Shown here: positions 18,801 through 27,647 of the stretch, piece by piece | How the letters are laid out: every line of letters starts with the position of its first letter | Position numbering within the stretch: position 1 is the first letter of the stretch | Source: Pyrinomonadaceae bacterium | Lineage (GTDB): Bacteria; Acidobacteriota; Blastocatellia; Pyrinomonadales; Pyrinomonadaceae | Length of the DNA stretch: 48,974 bases | Direction of reading: 5' to 3' | Assembly: GCA_025923035.1 (NCBI GenBank) | Contig: JAICGQ010000002.1 | Location: 1 to 48,974 of the forward strand | Notes under the pieces: generated by a model | The model's input: the letters and a program-made list of their open reading frames with translations, nothing else | Databases searched by the model: none | Told to the model about the DNA's origin: nothing | Translations under genes and position numbers: made by a program

Positions 18801-19260
18801 GCGCGCCGCTTGGCGCCCACGTTGCGCGTGTCGATGAAAAGAGGATCGATCGGCCGTCGGGTGTCCAGCCTTCGACCATGTCGGCGCCGGGATGCCACGT
18901 CAGACGCTTCGGCTCGCCGCCTTCGCTCGGCACGAGGTACACGTCAAAGTTACCGGCGTACTCGCCGCTGAATGCGATCCATCGTCCGTCAGGTGAAAAA
19001 TGCGGGTTCGTGGTTTGTCCCTGGAAGCTGGTGAGACGGCGTGCACTGCCGCCGGCGCGCGGGACGACCCAGATGTTGTTTGCGTAGGCGAACCCGATTT
19101 GAGTTGAGCTGACGGTGGGAGATCGCAGCAGTCGTGTTTGTCCTCCGTGACCGTTTTGTGCATCGACAAGATTCGTCGCAACGAAACAGGAAACAGCAAA
19201 ACAGATTACGAGCAGAGCAAGGCAGCGAATTACGACGACGGGAGAGATGTACTTAGACAT
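15823..19260 (-). CDS. Tricorn protease homolog (PD40 propeller + PDZ + S41 peptidase)
   Basis: 1145 aa; repeated WSPDG/FSPDG blades, PDZ-like region ([28 protein letters not shown]), S41 [33 protein letters not shown]. Confidence 0.93.
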   Translation of the reverse strand: [1145 protein letters not shown]

Positions 19261-19318
19261 CTGACGTGTCCTCCAAAAGTGGCAAGTTTGCTAGAGCTAC
19301 AGCGCAAGCGCGGACGGA

Positions 19319-19347
19319 TTGAATTGTCTGTAGGCGGATTGTATCAT
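19319..19347 (+). promoter_or_regulatory. Candidate sigma70-type promoter for the DUF2911 gene
   Basis: TTGAAT-17 nt-TATCAT, 34 nt before the ATG at 19381. Confidence 0.4.
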
Positions 19348-19380
19348 GCGGCAAACCCATCTTGAGGAGAAAGCCAGACA

Positions 19381-20334
19381 ATGAGTTCCCTGAAACGTAG
19401 CAGCATAACCATCTTCGCAGCTTTGTTTGTTCTCTGCTTCGCCGTTTCTGCATCAGCCCAAGTGGTTGTACCGCAGCCGAGTCAAAAGGCGAGTGTGATG
19501 CAAAGGATCGGGGTAACCGACATCACGATCACCTACTTCCGTCCGGGCGTGAAAGGCCGCAAAATCTGGGGCGATCCGCTGCCGGAACAGGCGGCTGCAG
19601 CGAAAGGTGAGGCGACGCTCGACAACCAAAACCAGCGTCCCAAAGACGCGGCGATCGTTCCTTACGGACACGTCTGGCGCACCGGCGCTAATGACGCAAC
19701 GACGTTCGTGGTCACCGACGACGTGCTTATCAACGGTCAAAAACTTGCCGCGGGCACTTACAGCCTGCACACCATACCGACGAAAGACGAGTGGACGATC
19801 GTCTTCAACGGCACCGCGAATCAGTGGGGAAGTTTCAACTACGATGCGTCGAAGGACACGTTGCGCGTGAAAGCGAAACCGTCGACGGTGAGCGAAAACC
19901 AGGAATGGCTCGCGTTTTCGTTCGACCCGGTCAGCGAAGACTCCGCGCAGGTGAACATTCGCTGGGAAAAGATCAGCGTGCCTTTCACGGTTAAAGTACC
20001 GGACGTGCCCGCCGCCACGATGGCGCGTTTGAAGACCACTGTCGGCGCCGCGAAACCCGACGATTGGCGCACGCCTTTGCAGGCCGGGAATTACTTGATC
20101 AACAACTCGAATGCCGCCGACGATGCTCAAGGCATGGCGTGGATCGAACAGTCGATCAAAGTGAAAGAGACGTTCCAGAATCTCGCGGGCAAGGCGAACG
20201 CGTTGTACAAGGCGGGCAAGAAAGACGAGGCCTTCGCAGTCGGAGATCAGGCGATTCAACGCGGCAAGGCCGATAAGGTCGACACGACGAATTTCGAGAA
20301 ACGCCTCGCCGACATGAAGGCCGGCAAGATTTAA
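19381..20334 (+). CDS. DUF2911 domain-containing secreted protein
   Basis: 317 aa; IVPYGHVWRTGANDATTFVVTDDVLINGQKLAAGTYSLHTIPTKDEWTIVFN matches my memory of the DUF2911 pattern. Confidence 0.85.
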   Translation: MSSLKRSSITIFAALFVLCFAVSASAQVVVPQPSQKASVMQRIGVTDITITYFRPGVKGRKIWGDPLPEQAAAAKGEATLDNQNQRPKDAAIVPYGHVWRTGANDATTFVVTDDVLINGQKLAAGTYSLHTIPTKDEWTIVFNGTANQWGSFNYDASKDTLRVKAKPSTVSENQEWLAFSFDPVSEDSAQVNIRWEKISVPFTVKVPDVPAATMARLKTTVGAAKPDDWRTPLQAGNYLINNSNAADDAQGMAWIEQSIKVKETFQNLAGKANALYKAGKKDEAFAVGDQAIQRGKADKVDTTNFEKRLADMKAGKI

Positions 20335-20346
20335 TCAACCCCCGCA

Positions 20347-20925
20347 ATGGGCGTAGCAAAGTTAACGGAACAGAATACGGTTGTTCCCGAGAGTAAGTAC
20401 GCGCGCGTCGAGCGTGAACGCAGGTTTCTGCTTAGAGATCTGCCGGAAGGGCTGACGCGCGCGGATCCGCATCTGCAAATCACCGACAATTACATCACCG
20501 GCACGCGTCTGCGTCTGCGCAAAGTCCGCGACCCGCGAACAAACAAGTGGATCGTGAAGTTCACGCAAAAGTTCGCGCCGAACCCTGACGACCTCTCACG
20601 CACGATCATCACCAACACGTATCTCAACCCGCTCGAAGCCGACACTCTCTCCGTCTTCAGCACCAACGAGATCCGCAAAAACCGCTATTACTTCGACTTC
20701 GAGGGACGCCGATTTTCGATCGATATGTTCCTTGGCGATCTCTTCGGCCTGGTGCTCGCCGAAGTCGGTTTCGAAACTGACGAAGAGCTCGACAATTTTC
20801 GCAAGCCACCATTCGCACTTGCCGAGGTCACCAACGAACCATTGTTCAGCGGCGGCAGGCTGTGCGAACTTACGTTCCCGGAAGTGCGGGAAGCGATTCT
20901 CAAATCGCGCTTGATCACCACGTAG
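20347..20925 (+). CDS. CYTH-domain protein (triphosphate tunnel metalloenzyme superfamily)
   Basis: 192 aa; N-terminal VERERRFLL (ExExR/K signature), GTRLRLRKVRD, KWIVKFTQKF. Confidence 0.75.
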   Translation: MGVAKLTEQNTVVPESKYARVERERRFLLRDLPEGLTRADPHLQITDNYITGTRLRLRKVRDPRTNKWIVKFTQKFAPNPDDLSRTIITNTYLNPLEADTLSVFSTNEIRKNRYYFDFEGRRFSIDMFLGDLFGLVLAEVGFETDEELDNFRKPPFALAEVTNEPLFSGGRLCELTFPEVREAILKSRLITT

Positions 20926-20933
20926 AACAAAAC

Positions 20934-22112
20934 ATGCGATCACGTTCAATCGCTCTTCTGTTGCTGATCGCCGCGGTCGCGGCCGTCATTTCCGCCGGGG
21001 CCGCCGGCTGTCGCAAGTCGTCCACACCGCCTCCGGCTGCGTCGGCGCCGCCACCGCCGCCAGTCGAGCAACCGTTGAATCATGCCGCAGGCGGCGCAAC
21101 ACCACCGCCGCAAACGAAACACTTCAAAGGCTCGATCGGTTCAACCCTTGACTTGCAGATGAAGCTCGTCCGAAACGGCGAACAGCTTACCGGCAGTTAT
21201 TTTTATCAAAAGGTCGGAACGCGCATTACTTTGAAGGGCACCATCGACAAGGACGGCAACTTCACGCTCGACGAGTTTGATCCGAGCGGCAAGCAGACCG
21301 GCATATTCAAAGGTCTCTGGCAAATCAAAGCCGAGGACGGACTGATCACGCTCGCCGGAAACTGGTCCAAGCCTCCCGGCGAAAAGGGCGACGACAAGAA
21401 GACGGCGTTCTCAGTTCACGAAGAGCCGATCAACTTCAGTGCTGACGTCGACGTGGTGGCGAAATCCGTCAAGGAAAACAATAAGAAGTTGAACTACGAG
21501 ATCGACGCGCAGTATCCGCAACTCACAGGCGGAAACAATCCGCACCTCGAGAAGTTTAATCAGCTCGCGCGGATGGTGGTGATGAAGAGCGTCGCCGGTT
21601 TCAAGAAAGACATGCAACCGGAAGAAGGCGAGGAACCGCCGCCGGAAGGATCGATGGGCAGCGACCTCGGCATCGGTTACACCATTCTGTTGGCCCAGGA
21701 CGATCTCGTCAGCGTGCAGTTTGACATTGGCAGTTACTACCAGGGCGCCGCGCATCCTAATTCACACACGGAAACGCTCAACTACGACCTGAAAAACGGG
21801 AAGCAGTTGAAGCTGGCGGATCTATTCAAACCCGGTTCGAAGTATCTGCAGACGCTGGCGACCTACTGCATCGCGGATCTGAAGAAACAGTGGAAAGAAA
21901 AGAACGCGGAGGTGTTGGAGGACCAGTTGAAAGAGGGCACGGCGCCGACGGCGAAAAACTACGAAAGCTGGACCATCACGAAGCGCGGGCTTGGAATCAA
22001 TTTCGATTCGTACCAGGTTGCGCCGTACGCGGCGGGTCCGCAGTCTGTGACGGTGCCGTATTCGTCGCTTAAGGAAATTATTAAACCTGATGGGCCGGTT
22101 GGTCTGTTTTGA
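20934..22112 (+). CDS. Lipoprotein with DUF3298/DUF4163 (RsiV-like) C-terminal region
   Basis: Start reassigned to ATG 20934 (MRSRSIALLLLIAAVAAVISAGAAGCRKSS, lipobox AAGC). YQGAAHPNSHTETLNYDLKNGKQLKLADLFKPGSKYL is RsiV/DUF3298-like. Confidence 0.85.
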   Translation: MRSRSIALLLLIAAVAAVISAGAAGCRKSSTPPPAASAPPPPPVEQPLNHAAGGATPPPQTKHFKGSIGSTLDLQMKLVRNGEQLTGSYFYQKVGTRITLKGTIDKDGNFTLDEFDPSGKQTGIFKGLWQIKAEDGLITLAGNWSKPPGEKGDDKKTAFSVHEEPINFSADVDVVAKSVKENNKKLNYEIDAQYPQLTGGNNPHLEKFNQLARMVVMKSVAGFKKDMQPEEGEEPPPEGSMGSDLGIGYTILLAQDDLVSVQFDIGSYYQGAAHPNSHTETLNYDLKNGKQLKLADLFKPGSKYLQTLATYCIADLKKQWKEKNAEVLEDQLKEGTAPTAKNYESWTITKRGLGINFDSYQVAPYAAGPQSVTVPYSSLKEIIKPDGPVGLF

Positions 22113-23334
22113 TTCGTGAAAAGTAAAACGCGAGCAGGAAGGCGACGAGCATGATCGCGGCGCCGGTCCAGAAAGTGACAAACAGCGAGTGGTCGCTCAT
22201 GTAATGCGCGACGCCATCCGCGCCCATGTGCGCGATCGGGCTCGCGATTAACAACGCCGCCACAGATGGTCCGATAGCACGCGCCATGCTCGCGACCGAC
22301 TGAGTTACGCCGAGGACGGTTCCTTGTTCTTCCGCTCCGGCACTCTTCGAAGCGAGACTCGTCAGCGCCGGCGTCGCTAGCGAGTTGCCCATCGAGAACA
22401 CGCCTCCGCCAAGCAACAGCGCACCGAGTCCTCCCGCCGCCGGTCCGACAAACGGAACCGCAAACAAGCTGATCGCGAAACACAGCGCGCCGACGATGAT
22501 CAGCGGCAACTCGCCGAAACGCTTTACGAGGCGTCCGATCAGTCCACCCTGAATGATCACAGCGATGATGCCGACGTAGGCGAACAAGTATCCGGTGTGT
22601 TGCGCGTCGTAACCGAAGCGAAACATCGTGTACAGCGAAAACGACGTCGTCATGATCGAGAACGCCACGACGAACAGGAAGTAGATCGTCAAGATAAACG
22701 CGAGCCGCGGTTGTTTTAGTGATTCAAATAGCTGACCGAAGCCACGGCCGCGCGCGGCACGGTTCGTCGCTGGTCGTTGGGCTGTCACTGTTTCCGGCAA
22801 TCTGAAGTACAGCAGAATCGCGTTTGCGAAACATAAGCCGGCTGCGAAGAGGAACGGCACCTGAATTCCCCAGCGACTCAAGATGCCGCCGATCGCTGGT
22901 CCAAAAACGAAACCGACGCCGAATGCTGCGCCGATCAAACCCATTCCGGTTGCGCGGTTTTCTTTGGTAGTGATGTCGGCGATGTATGCCTGCGCGGTTG
23001 AGATGTTTCCGCCGGTGATGCCGTCGAGAATGCGTCCGACGAACAGCATCGTGAGCGATCGCGCAAAGCCGAGCACGAGAAAACCGATGCCTGTGCCGAT
23101 GATCGAAACGAGCAGCACTGGGCGGCGTCCGTATTTATCTGACAGGCCACCGAGAATCGGTGAGAAGATCAGTTGCATGACCGAGTAGGACGCGAACAGC
23201 AGTCCGATTGTGCGAGGTGTGGCGTTGAATATCGTCCCCTCCGCATAGAACGGCAAGACCGGAATAACAATCCCAAACCCCACGAGATCGATGAAAACAG
23301 TGGTAAGGATGACGATGAGAGGCGAACGGTTCAT
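22081..23334 (-). CDS. MFS transporter (TetA/drug-efflux-like)
   Basis: 417 aa; 12 TM segments; IDLVGFGIVIPVLPFYA and GGLSDKYGRRPVLLVSIIGTGIGFLVLG. Confidence 0.93.
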   Translation of the reverse strand: MNRSPLIVILTTVFIDLVGFGIVIPVLPFYAEGTIFNATPRTIGLLFASYSVMQLIFSPILGGLSDKYGRRPVLLVSIIGTGIGFLVLGFARSLTMLFVGRILDGITGGNISTAQAYIADITTKENRATGMGLIGAAFGVGFVFGPAIGGILSRWGIQVPFLFAAGLCFANAILLYFRLPETVTAQRPATNRAARGRGFGQLFESLKQPRLAFILTIYFLFVVAFSIMTTSFSLYTMFRFGYDAQHTGYLFAYVGIIAVIIQGGLIGRLVKRFGELPLIIVGALCFAISLFAVPFVGPAAGGLGALLLGGGVFSMGNSLATPALTSLASKSAGAEEQGTVLGVTQSVASMARAIGPSVAALLIASPIAHMGADGVAHYMSDHSLFVTFWTGAAIMLVAFLLAFYFSRIKTDQPAHQV

Positions 23335-23338
23335 GTCC

Positions 23339-23401
23339 GGTCAGTTAAAAGGACTTTTAGAATTCCCTTTGACATGTGTCTCCCGCTAGCGGGAGGTCAG
23401 T
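23339..23401. repeat. Dispersed element, copy 2 (ACTGACC family), containing a 16-bp perfect palindrome
   Basis: Minus strand reads ACTGACCTCCCGCTAGCGGGAGACACATGTCAAAGGGAATTCTAAAAGTCCTTTTAACTGACC. Palindrome CTCCCGCTAGCGGGAG lies at 23380-23395. Confidence 0.75.
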
Positions 23402-23402
23402 C

Positions 23403-23864
23403 TCAGCGGCGTCGGCCGCGGGCGCCCGGTCCTCCGCTTCCACTCAACGCTTTATCAACGGACGCCTGACCGCCGCCTGCGATGAGCAACGCGAGCGACA
23501 TCGCCAGCAATGACAACGGATACTCGTAACCGCGATTACTCGCGAAGAACCCGCCCGACCAATGCACACCGATAATCGCCGTCAACATCGTGCACGCGAT
23601 CAGAAAAGCACCAACCCGCGTCAGAAATCCGAGCACGATGCATATTCCGCCGACAAATTCCGAGAACGCCGCGGCTGCCATCCACAGCCACGCGGGCCGC
23701 ATGAACCCAAACGGTGTGTTATTCGCGATGAAGGCGTTGAAACCGGGCCCACCAAAACTGCCGAGCACCTTTTGCGCGCCGTGCGCGATCATGACCGCGC
23801 CGAGGCCGAGACGAATAGGCAGTGTGAACCATGTCGAGGACGTGGCAATCAGTCTACGAAACAT
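23403..23864 (-). CDS. DoxX family membrane protein
   Basis: Start at internal Met (MFRRLIATSSTWFTLPIRLGLGAVMIAHGAQKVLGSFGGPGFNAF); GGICIVLGFLTRVGAFLIACTML. Confidence 0.9.
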   Translation of the reverse strand: MFRRLIATSSTWFTLPIRLGLGAVMIAHGAQKVLGSFGGPGFNAFIANNTPFGFMRPAWLWMAAAAFSEFVGGICIVLGFLTRVGAFLIACTMLTAIIGVHWSGGFFASNRGYEYPLSLLAMSLALLIAGGGQASVDKALSGSGGPGARGRRR

Positions 23865-23953
23865 GTGATTCTCCGATTGGTTGTTACAAACGCTGACGAT
23901 ATTAACCCATTCTCTTAGATCCGTGGTTATATTCCGTAGTAACATTCGCCTGC

Positions 23954-25843
23954 ATGCCGATACTCAAAACCCGAGCGGTCACTGCCCCGACACTGTTTGC
24001 GATTCTGCTTCTTTTCGGCGTTTCGGTTTACGGACAAACGTCACCGGAAATCGCGTTTACCGTTTCGATGCCGCGTCCGCATACGCACCTGTTCGACATC
24101 GACGTCTCAATCAAACGTGGTCCAGCGGCAACAGCGCCGAACGAAGAGCTGCTGGTGATGCCGGTCTGGACGCCAGGTTCTTATCTGGTGCGCGAGTTTG
24201 AACGCAACGTGCAGGACTTCACCACGACCGACGCCGCGGGCAAGCCACTCAACTGGGAGAAGATCAACAAGAACACGTGGCGTGTCGTGACCAACGGTTC
24301 TCGCGATTGGCGTGCGACCTACAAAGTTTACGCAAACGAACTTTCCGTTCGCACCAGCGAGCTGAATTCGAGTCACGCTTACTGGAACAACGCGAACCTG
24401 CTGATGTATCTCGAAGGCTTTCTGACGAGTCCTTCGACGGTGCGTGTGGTCGCGCCGGACGTGTGGAAAGTCGCCACCGGACTACCCGGCGTGCCCGGTC
24501 AGCGCAACACATTCCGCGCCGAAAACTTCGACGTGCTTTACGACTCGCCGTTCGAAGTCAGTAACTTCAAGAGCATTCTTTTTAACGTGAAAGGCGTTCC
24601 GCATCGCATCGTGATCGACGGAGCAGGGAACTACGAGCCGGAGCGCCTGCGACGCGACGTGCAGAAGATCGTCGAGACGCAGGTGGAATTGATGGGCGGC
24701 GAGATTCCGTATCGCGACTACACGTTCATCCTGCATCTGCGCTCGAACACGGGCGGCGGACTCGAACATGCAAACTCCACGTCACTCGGTTATTCGCCCT
24801 TCGGTTTCGCGATTACACGCGGCGATCGCCTAACTTCGGCGTCGCCCAATGCAGCCGAAGCGCAACGCGATTATCGCGGCTTTCTTTCGCTCGTGTCGCA
24901 CGAGTTCTTTCACCTGTGGAACGTGAAGCGCATTCGCCCGGACGCGCTTGGTCCATTCGATTACACGAAGGAAAACTACACGAAGCTGCTGTGGGTGGCG
25001 GAGGGAATTACCGACTACTATTCCGATCTCACGTTGCGTCGCGCGGGGTTGATCACGGACGGCGATTTCATCGGCGCGACAGCGCGCGCGATACAGGCGT
25101 TGCAGAACACGCCGGGACGGCTGGTCCAAAGCGTTGAAGAGTCGAGCTTCGATGCGTGGGTGAAGTTTTACCGGCCCGATGAGAACACGATCAACTCGCA
25201 GGTTTCTTACTACGACAAAGGCGCGATCCTTGGCCTGTTACTCGACCTCGAGATTCGCAAACGAAGCAACGGAGCGAAGTCGCTCGACGACGTGATGCGC
25301 ACGCTTTACACCGAATTCTTCAAGAAGAACCGCAACTACACGCCCGCCGATTTTCAGAAAGCAGCGGAAGCAGCCGCGGGCGGGAGTCTGGAAGATTTTT
25401 TCGCGAACTACGTGCGCGGCAGGGAAGAGCTGAATTACAACGCCGCGTTCGAGGCGGTTGGCCTGCGTTTGGAGACGACGTTGCTTGGTGCGAATAACCA
25501 GCCTCTCGAGCGCATCAATTTCGGCGCCGACCTTCGGCAGGACCAAGATCGTGTGATGGTGACTCGCGTTTACGCAGGTTCTCCGGCTTACGATCAGGGG
25601 CTGAACACTGGCGATCAGATCGTAGCGCTCGACAACGTGCGGGTGACGCGCGACTTCTTCAACGCTCGCATCGCGGAAAAGAAGCCCGGCGATATTATCA
25701 ACCTGACGATCTTTCGTTTTGACGAGTTGAGTACGTTATTAATCAAACTTGGTGGACGAACCGACGGCACGTTCCGGATCGTTCCCCTGCCGTCACAAAC
25801 AGAAGCGCAGAAGAGAATGTTGCGCGGTTGGTTAGGTGGTTAG
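23954..25843 (+). CDS. M61 family (glycyl aminopeptidase-like) peptidase with PDZ domain
   Basis: 629 aa; zinc motif SHEFFHLWNVKRIRP, WVAEGITDYYSDL, PDZ-like VYAGSPAYDQGLNTGDQIVALDN. Confidence 0.93.
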   Translation: MPILKTRAVTAPTLFAILLLFGVSVYGQTSPEIAFTVSMPRPHTHLFDIDVSIKRGPAATAPNEELLVMPVWTPGSYLVREFERNVQDFTTTDAAGKPLNWEKINKNTWRVVTNGSRDWRATYKVYANELSVRTSELNSSHAYWNNANLLMYLEGFLTSPSTVRVVAPDVWKVATGLPGVPGQRNTFRAENFDVLYDSPFEVSNFKSILFNVKGVPHRIVIDGAGNYEPERLRRDVQKIVETQVELMGGEIPYRDYTFILHLRSNTGGGLEHANSTSLGYSPFGFAITRGDRLTSASPNAAEAQRDYRGFLSLVSHEFFHLWNVKRIRPDALGPFDYTKENYTKLLWVAEGITDYYSDLTLRRAGLITDGDFIGATARAIQALQNTPGRLVQSVEESSFDAWVKFYRPDENTINSQVSYYDKGAILGLLLDLEIRKRSNGAKSLDDVMRTLYTEFFKKNRNYTPADFQKAAEAAAGGSLEDFFANYVRGREELNYNAAFEAVGLRLETTLLGANNQPLERINFGADLRQDQDRVMVTRVYAGSPAYDQGLNTGDQIVALDNVRVTRDFFNARIAEKKPGDIINLTIFRFDELSTLLIKLGGRTDGTFRIVPLPSQTEAQKRMLRGWLGG

Positions 25844-25947
25844 TGCTTAGTACTTTGTGCTTTGTACTTTGTTCGCTAGTGTGGCGTTCTACTCAGTTCG
25901 GATCGTTGAGCATGCGAACAAAGTACTAAGCACAAAGTACTAAGTTC
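25843..25947. repeat. Heptamer-based inverted repeat, copy C (near-perfect hairpin)
   Basis: Left arm 25843-25875 GTGCTTAGTACTTTGTGCTTTGTACTTTGTTCG. Right arm 25915-25947 reverse complement GAACTTAGTACTTTGTGCTTAGTACTTTGTTCG. 30/33 identical, 39-nt loop. Confidence 0.9.
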
Positions 25948-25956
25948 GAGAAAAAA

Positions 25957-26733
25957 ATGTCTTCTGAGTACCAGCACATCCGTTTACAAATTGACGATCG
26001 CGTCGGGCGCATCACCTTTGCGCGACCGCCTTTGAATGTTTTCAACATCGCGATGATGCGTGAGATTACGTCGGCGCTCAGCGAGTGTGCGCGTCGCGAC
26101 GTCGTGGCGATCGTGTTTGCTTCAGACAAAGACTGTCGCGCGTTTAGCGCCGGCGTTGCGATCGAAGAGCACGTGCAGGAAACGATCTACCAGATGCTCG
26201 ACTCCTTTCACGCCATCTTTCGCCAGCTCGAACAGATCGCGAAGCCCGTAATCGCGTTGGTCGACGGAGCGGCACTCGGAGGCGGCTGTGAACTGGTTGC
26301 AGCGTGCGACGTCGTGATTGCTTCGGATCGATCGCGGTTTGGCGTGCCCGAGATCAAACTCGGCGTGTTTCCGCCGGTTGCCACTGTTTTACTGCCGTTA
26401 GTGATTGGCGAAAAAAGGGCGCGCGAGTTGATTCTGACCGGCGAGATCATCGACGCCGTGGAGGCAGGACGGCTGGGGCTGTGCAACCATGTGGTTCCCG
26501 GGCCTCATCTCGAACCCAAGCTGCTCGAAGTTACTGCTAAACTGAGGGAGCTTTCGGGGACGTCGCTCGAATTCGCGCGACGCGCGATGGATCTTGGGCG
26601 CGGGCGCACGCTCGACGAGGCTTTGACGGAACAGGAAAACATCTACCTGCACGAGCTGATGAAGACGGCCGACGCAAACGAAGGCATCAAGGCGTTCATG
26701 GAAAAACGCAAACCTGTTTGGCGACATCGTTAG
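25957..26733 (+). CDS. Enoyl-CoA hydratase/isomerase family protein
   Basis: 258 aa; crotonase fold motifs RPPLNVFNIAMMREITSAL, FSAGVAIEEH, VDGAALGGGCELVAACDVVIASDRSRFGVPEIKLGVFPP. Confidence 0.92.
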   Translation: MSSEYQHIRLQIDDRVGRITFARPPLNVFNIAMMREITSALSECARRDVVAIVFASDKDCRAFSAGVAIEEHVQETIYQMLDSFHAIFRQLEQIAKPVIALVDGAALGGGCELVAACDVVIASDRSRFGVPEIKLGVFPPVATVLLPLVIGEKRARELILTGEIIDAVEAGRLGLCNHVVPGPHLEPKLLEVTAKLRELSGTSLEFARRAMDLGRGRTLDEALTEQENIYLHELMKTADANEGIKAFMEKRKPVWRHR

Positions 26734-26736
26734 ACC

Positions 26737-27639
26737 ATGCGTAACACTTCTTTCAAACACGCATTCTTATCAATTCTGGTTCTGATTTGTGTTTGTGCCG
26801 CTGTCTTTCCACAGCGGACGAATTCGAGTCATGGGCGACCGACGATGTCGCCCGAAGCGCGCGCATTGCTCGAAGAAGCGAGTGCTGTCGTTTGTACACA
26901 GGCGAAGTTGGATCCGAAGAGCAGCGTAGCGATCGACGAGATGCAGGCGCGGCCGTCGTTGCCGGTCCAACATCCCGATGCGCAGGCCGGTGCGCAACGC
27001 GCGCAAAAATTGTTACCGGTCGCCAAGGCGTTGGTGATTTCCTCGTTGCGACAGCTTGTCGTTGAGTACAACCTGCAAAAATCGCCGCGGTTCGAGCGAC
27101 GCGTTCAGCAGGCGATTGCTCGCGTCAACGCGGTCAGGCGCGTCAGACCTGACATGGAGTCGCGCGACAACGCGTCGGTGTTTCTAAGCCGGCCGCAAGT
27201 GATAACGTTCGGCACGATTTTTCTCGCCGGACTTCGTTCTGACGAGGGAATGATCAGCGTGCTCGCGCACGAGTTGATGCACATCGCCGACGGCGAGAAC
27301 GACAGTTTGCGATTGCTGGTTAGCGCTGTCGGAAGCAAAGCCGGGGATTTGACCGGGCTCGACGTTCAGGGACAACGCGGGGAAGAGATCACGTGCGATC
27401 TGATCGGTGCGATGGCCGTGCGCGCTTACGTTGCGGACACGCCGGGCTACGAGTCGATCGCCAGGCGATTGGCCCGTTCGATCCAGCACAACTGCGTCGA
27501 GATCGACGAAGGCGACGAAGATCATCTTTCACCGCGCAGTACGATTCGTGCGCTGCTGTCGCTGCATCCCGTGCTCGTTCGTGAGCTGGTCAACGATCGC
27601 GAGGAACGCGCGCAACCGGTGCCGCCGGTCAAACAATAA
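26737..27639 (+). CDS. Secreted metallopeptidase-like protein with HELMH motif
   Basis: 300 aa; LAHELMHIADGEND fits the HExxH zinc-peptidase pattern; signal peptide. Confidence 0.75.
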   Translation: MRNTSFKHAFLSILVLICVCAAVFPQRTNSSHGRPTMSPEARALLEEASAVVCTQAKLDPKSSVAIDEMQARPSLPVQHPDAQAGAQRAQKLLPVAKALVISSLRQLVVEYNLQKSPRFERRVQQAIARVNAVRRVRPDMESRDNASVFLSRPQVITFGTIFLAGLRSDEGMISVLAHELMHIADGENDSLRLLVSAVGSKAGDLTGLDVQGQRGEEITCDLIGAMAVRAYVADTPGYESIARRLARSIQHNCVEIDEGDEDHLSPRSTIRALLSLHPVLVRELVNDREERAQPVPPVKQ

Positions 27640-27647
27640 CGATACGG

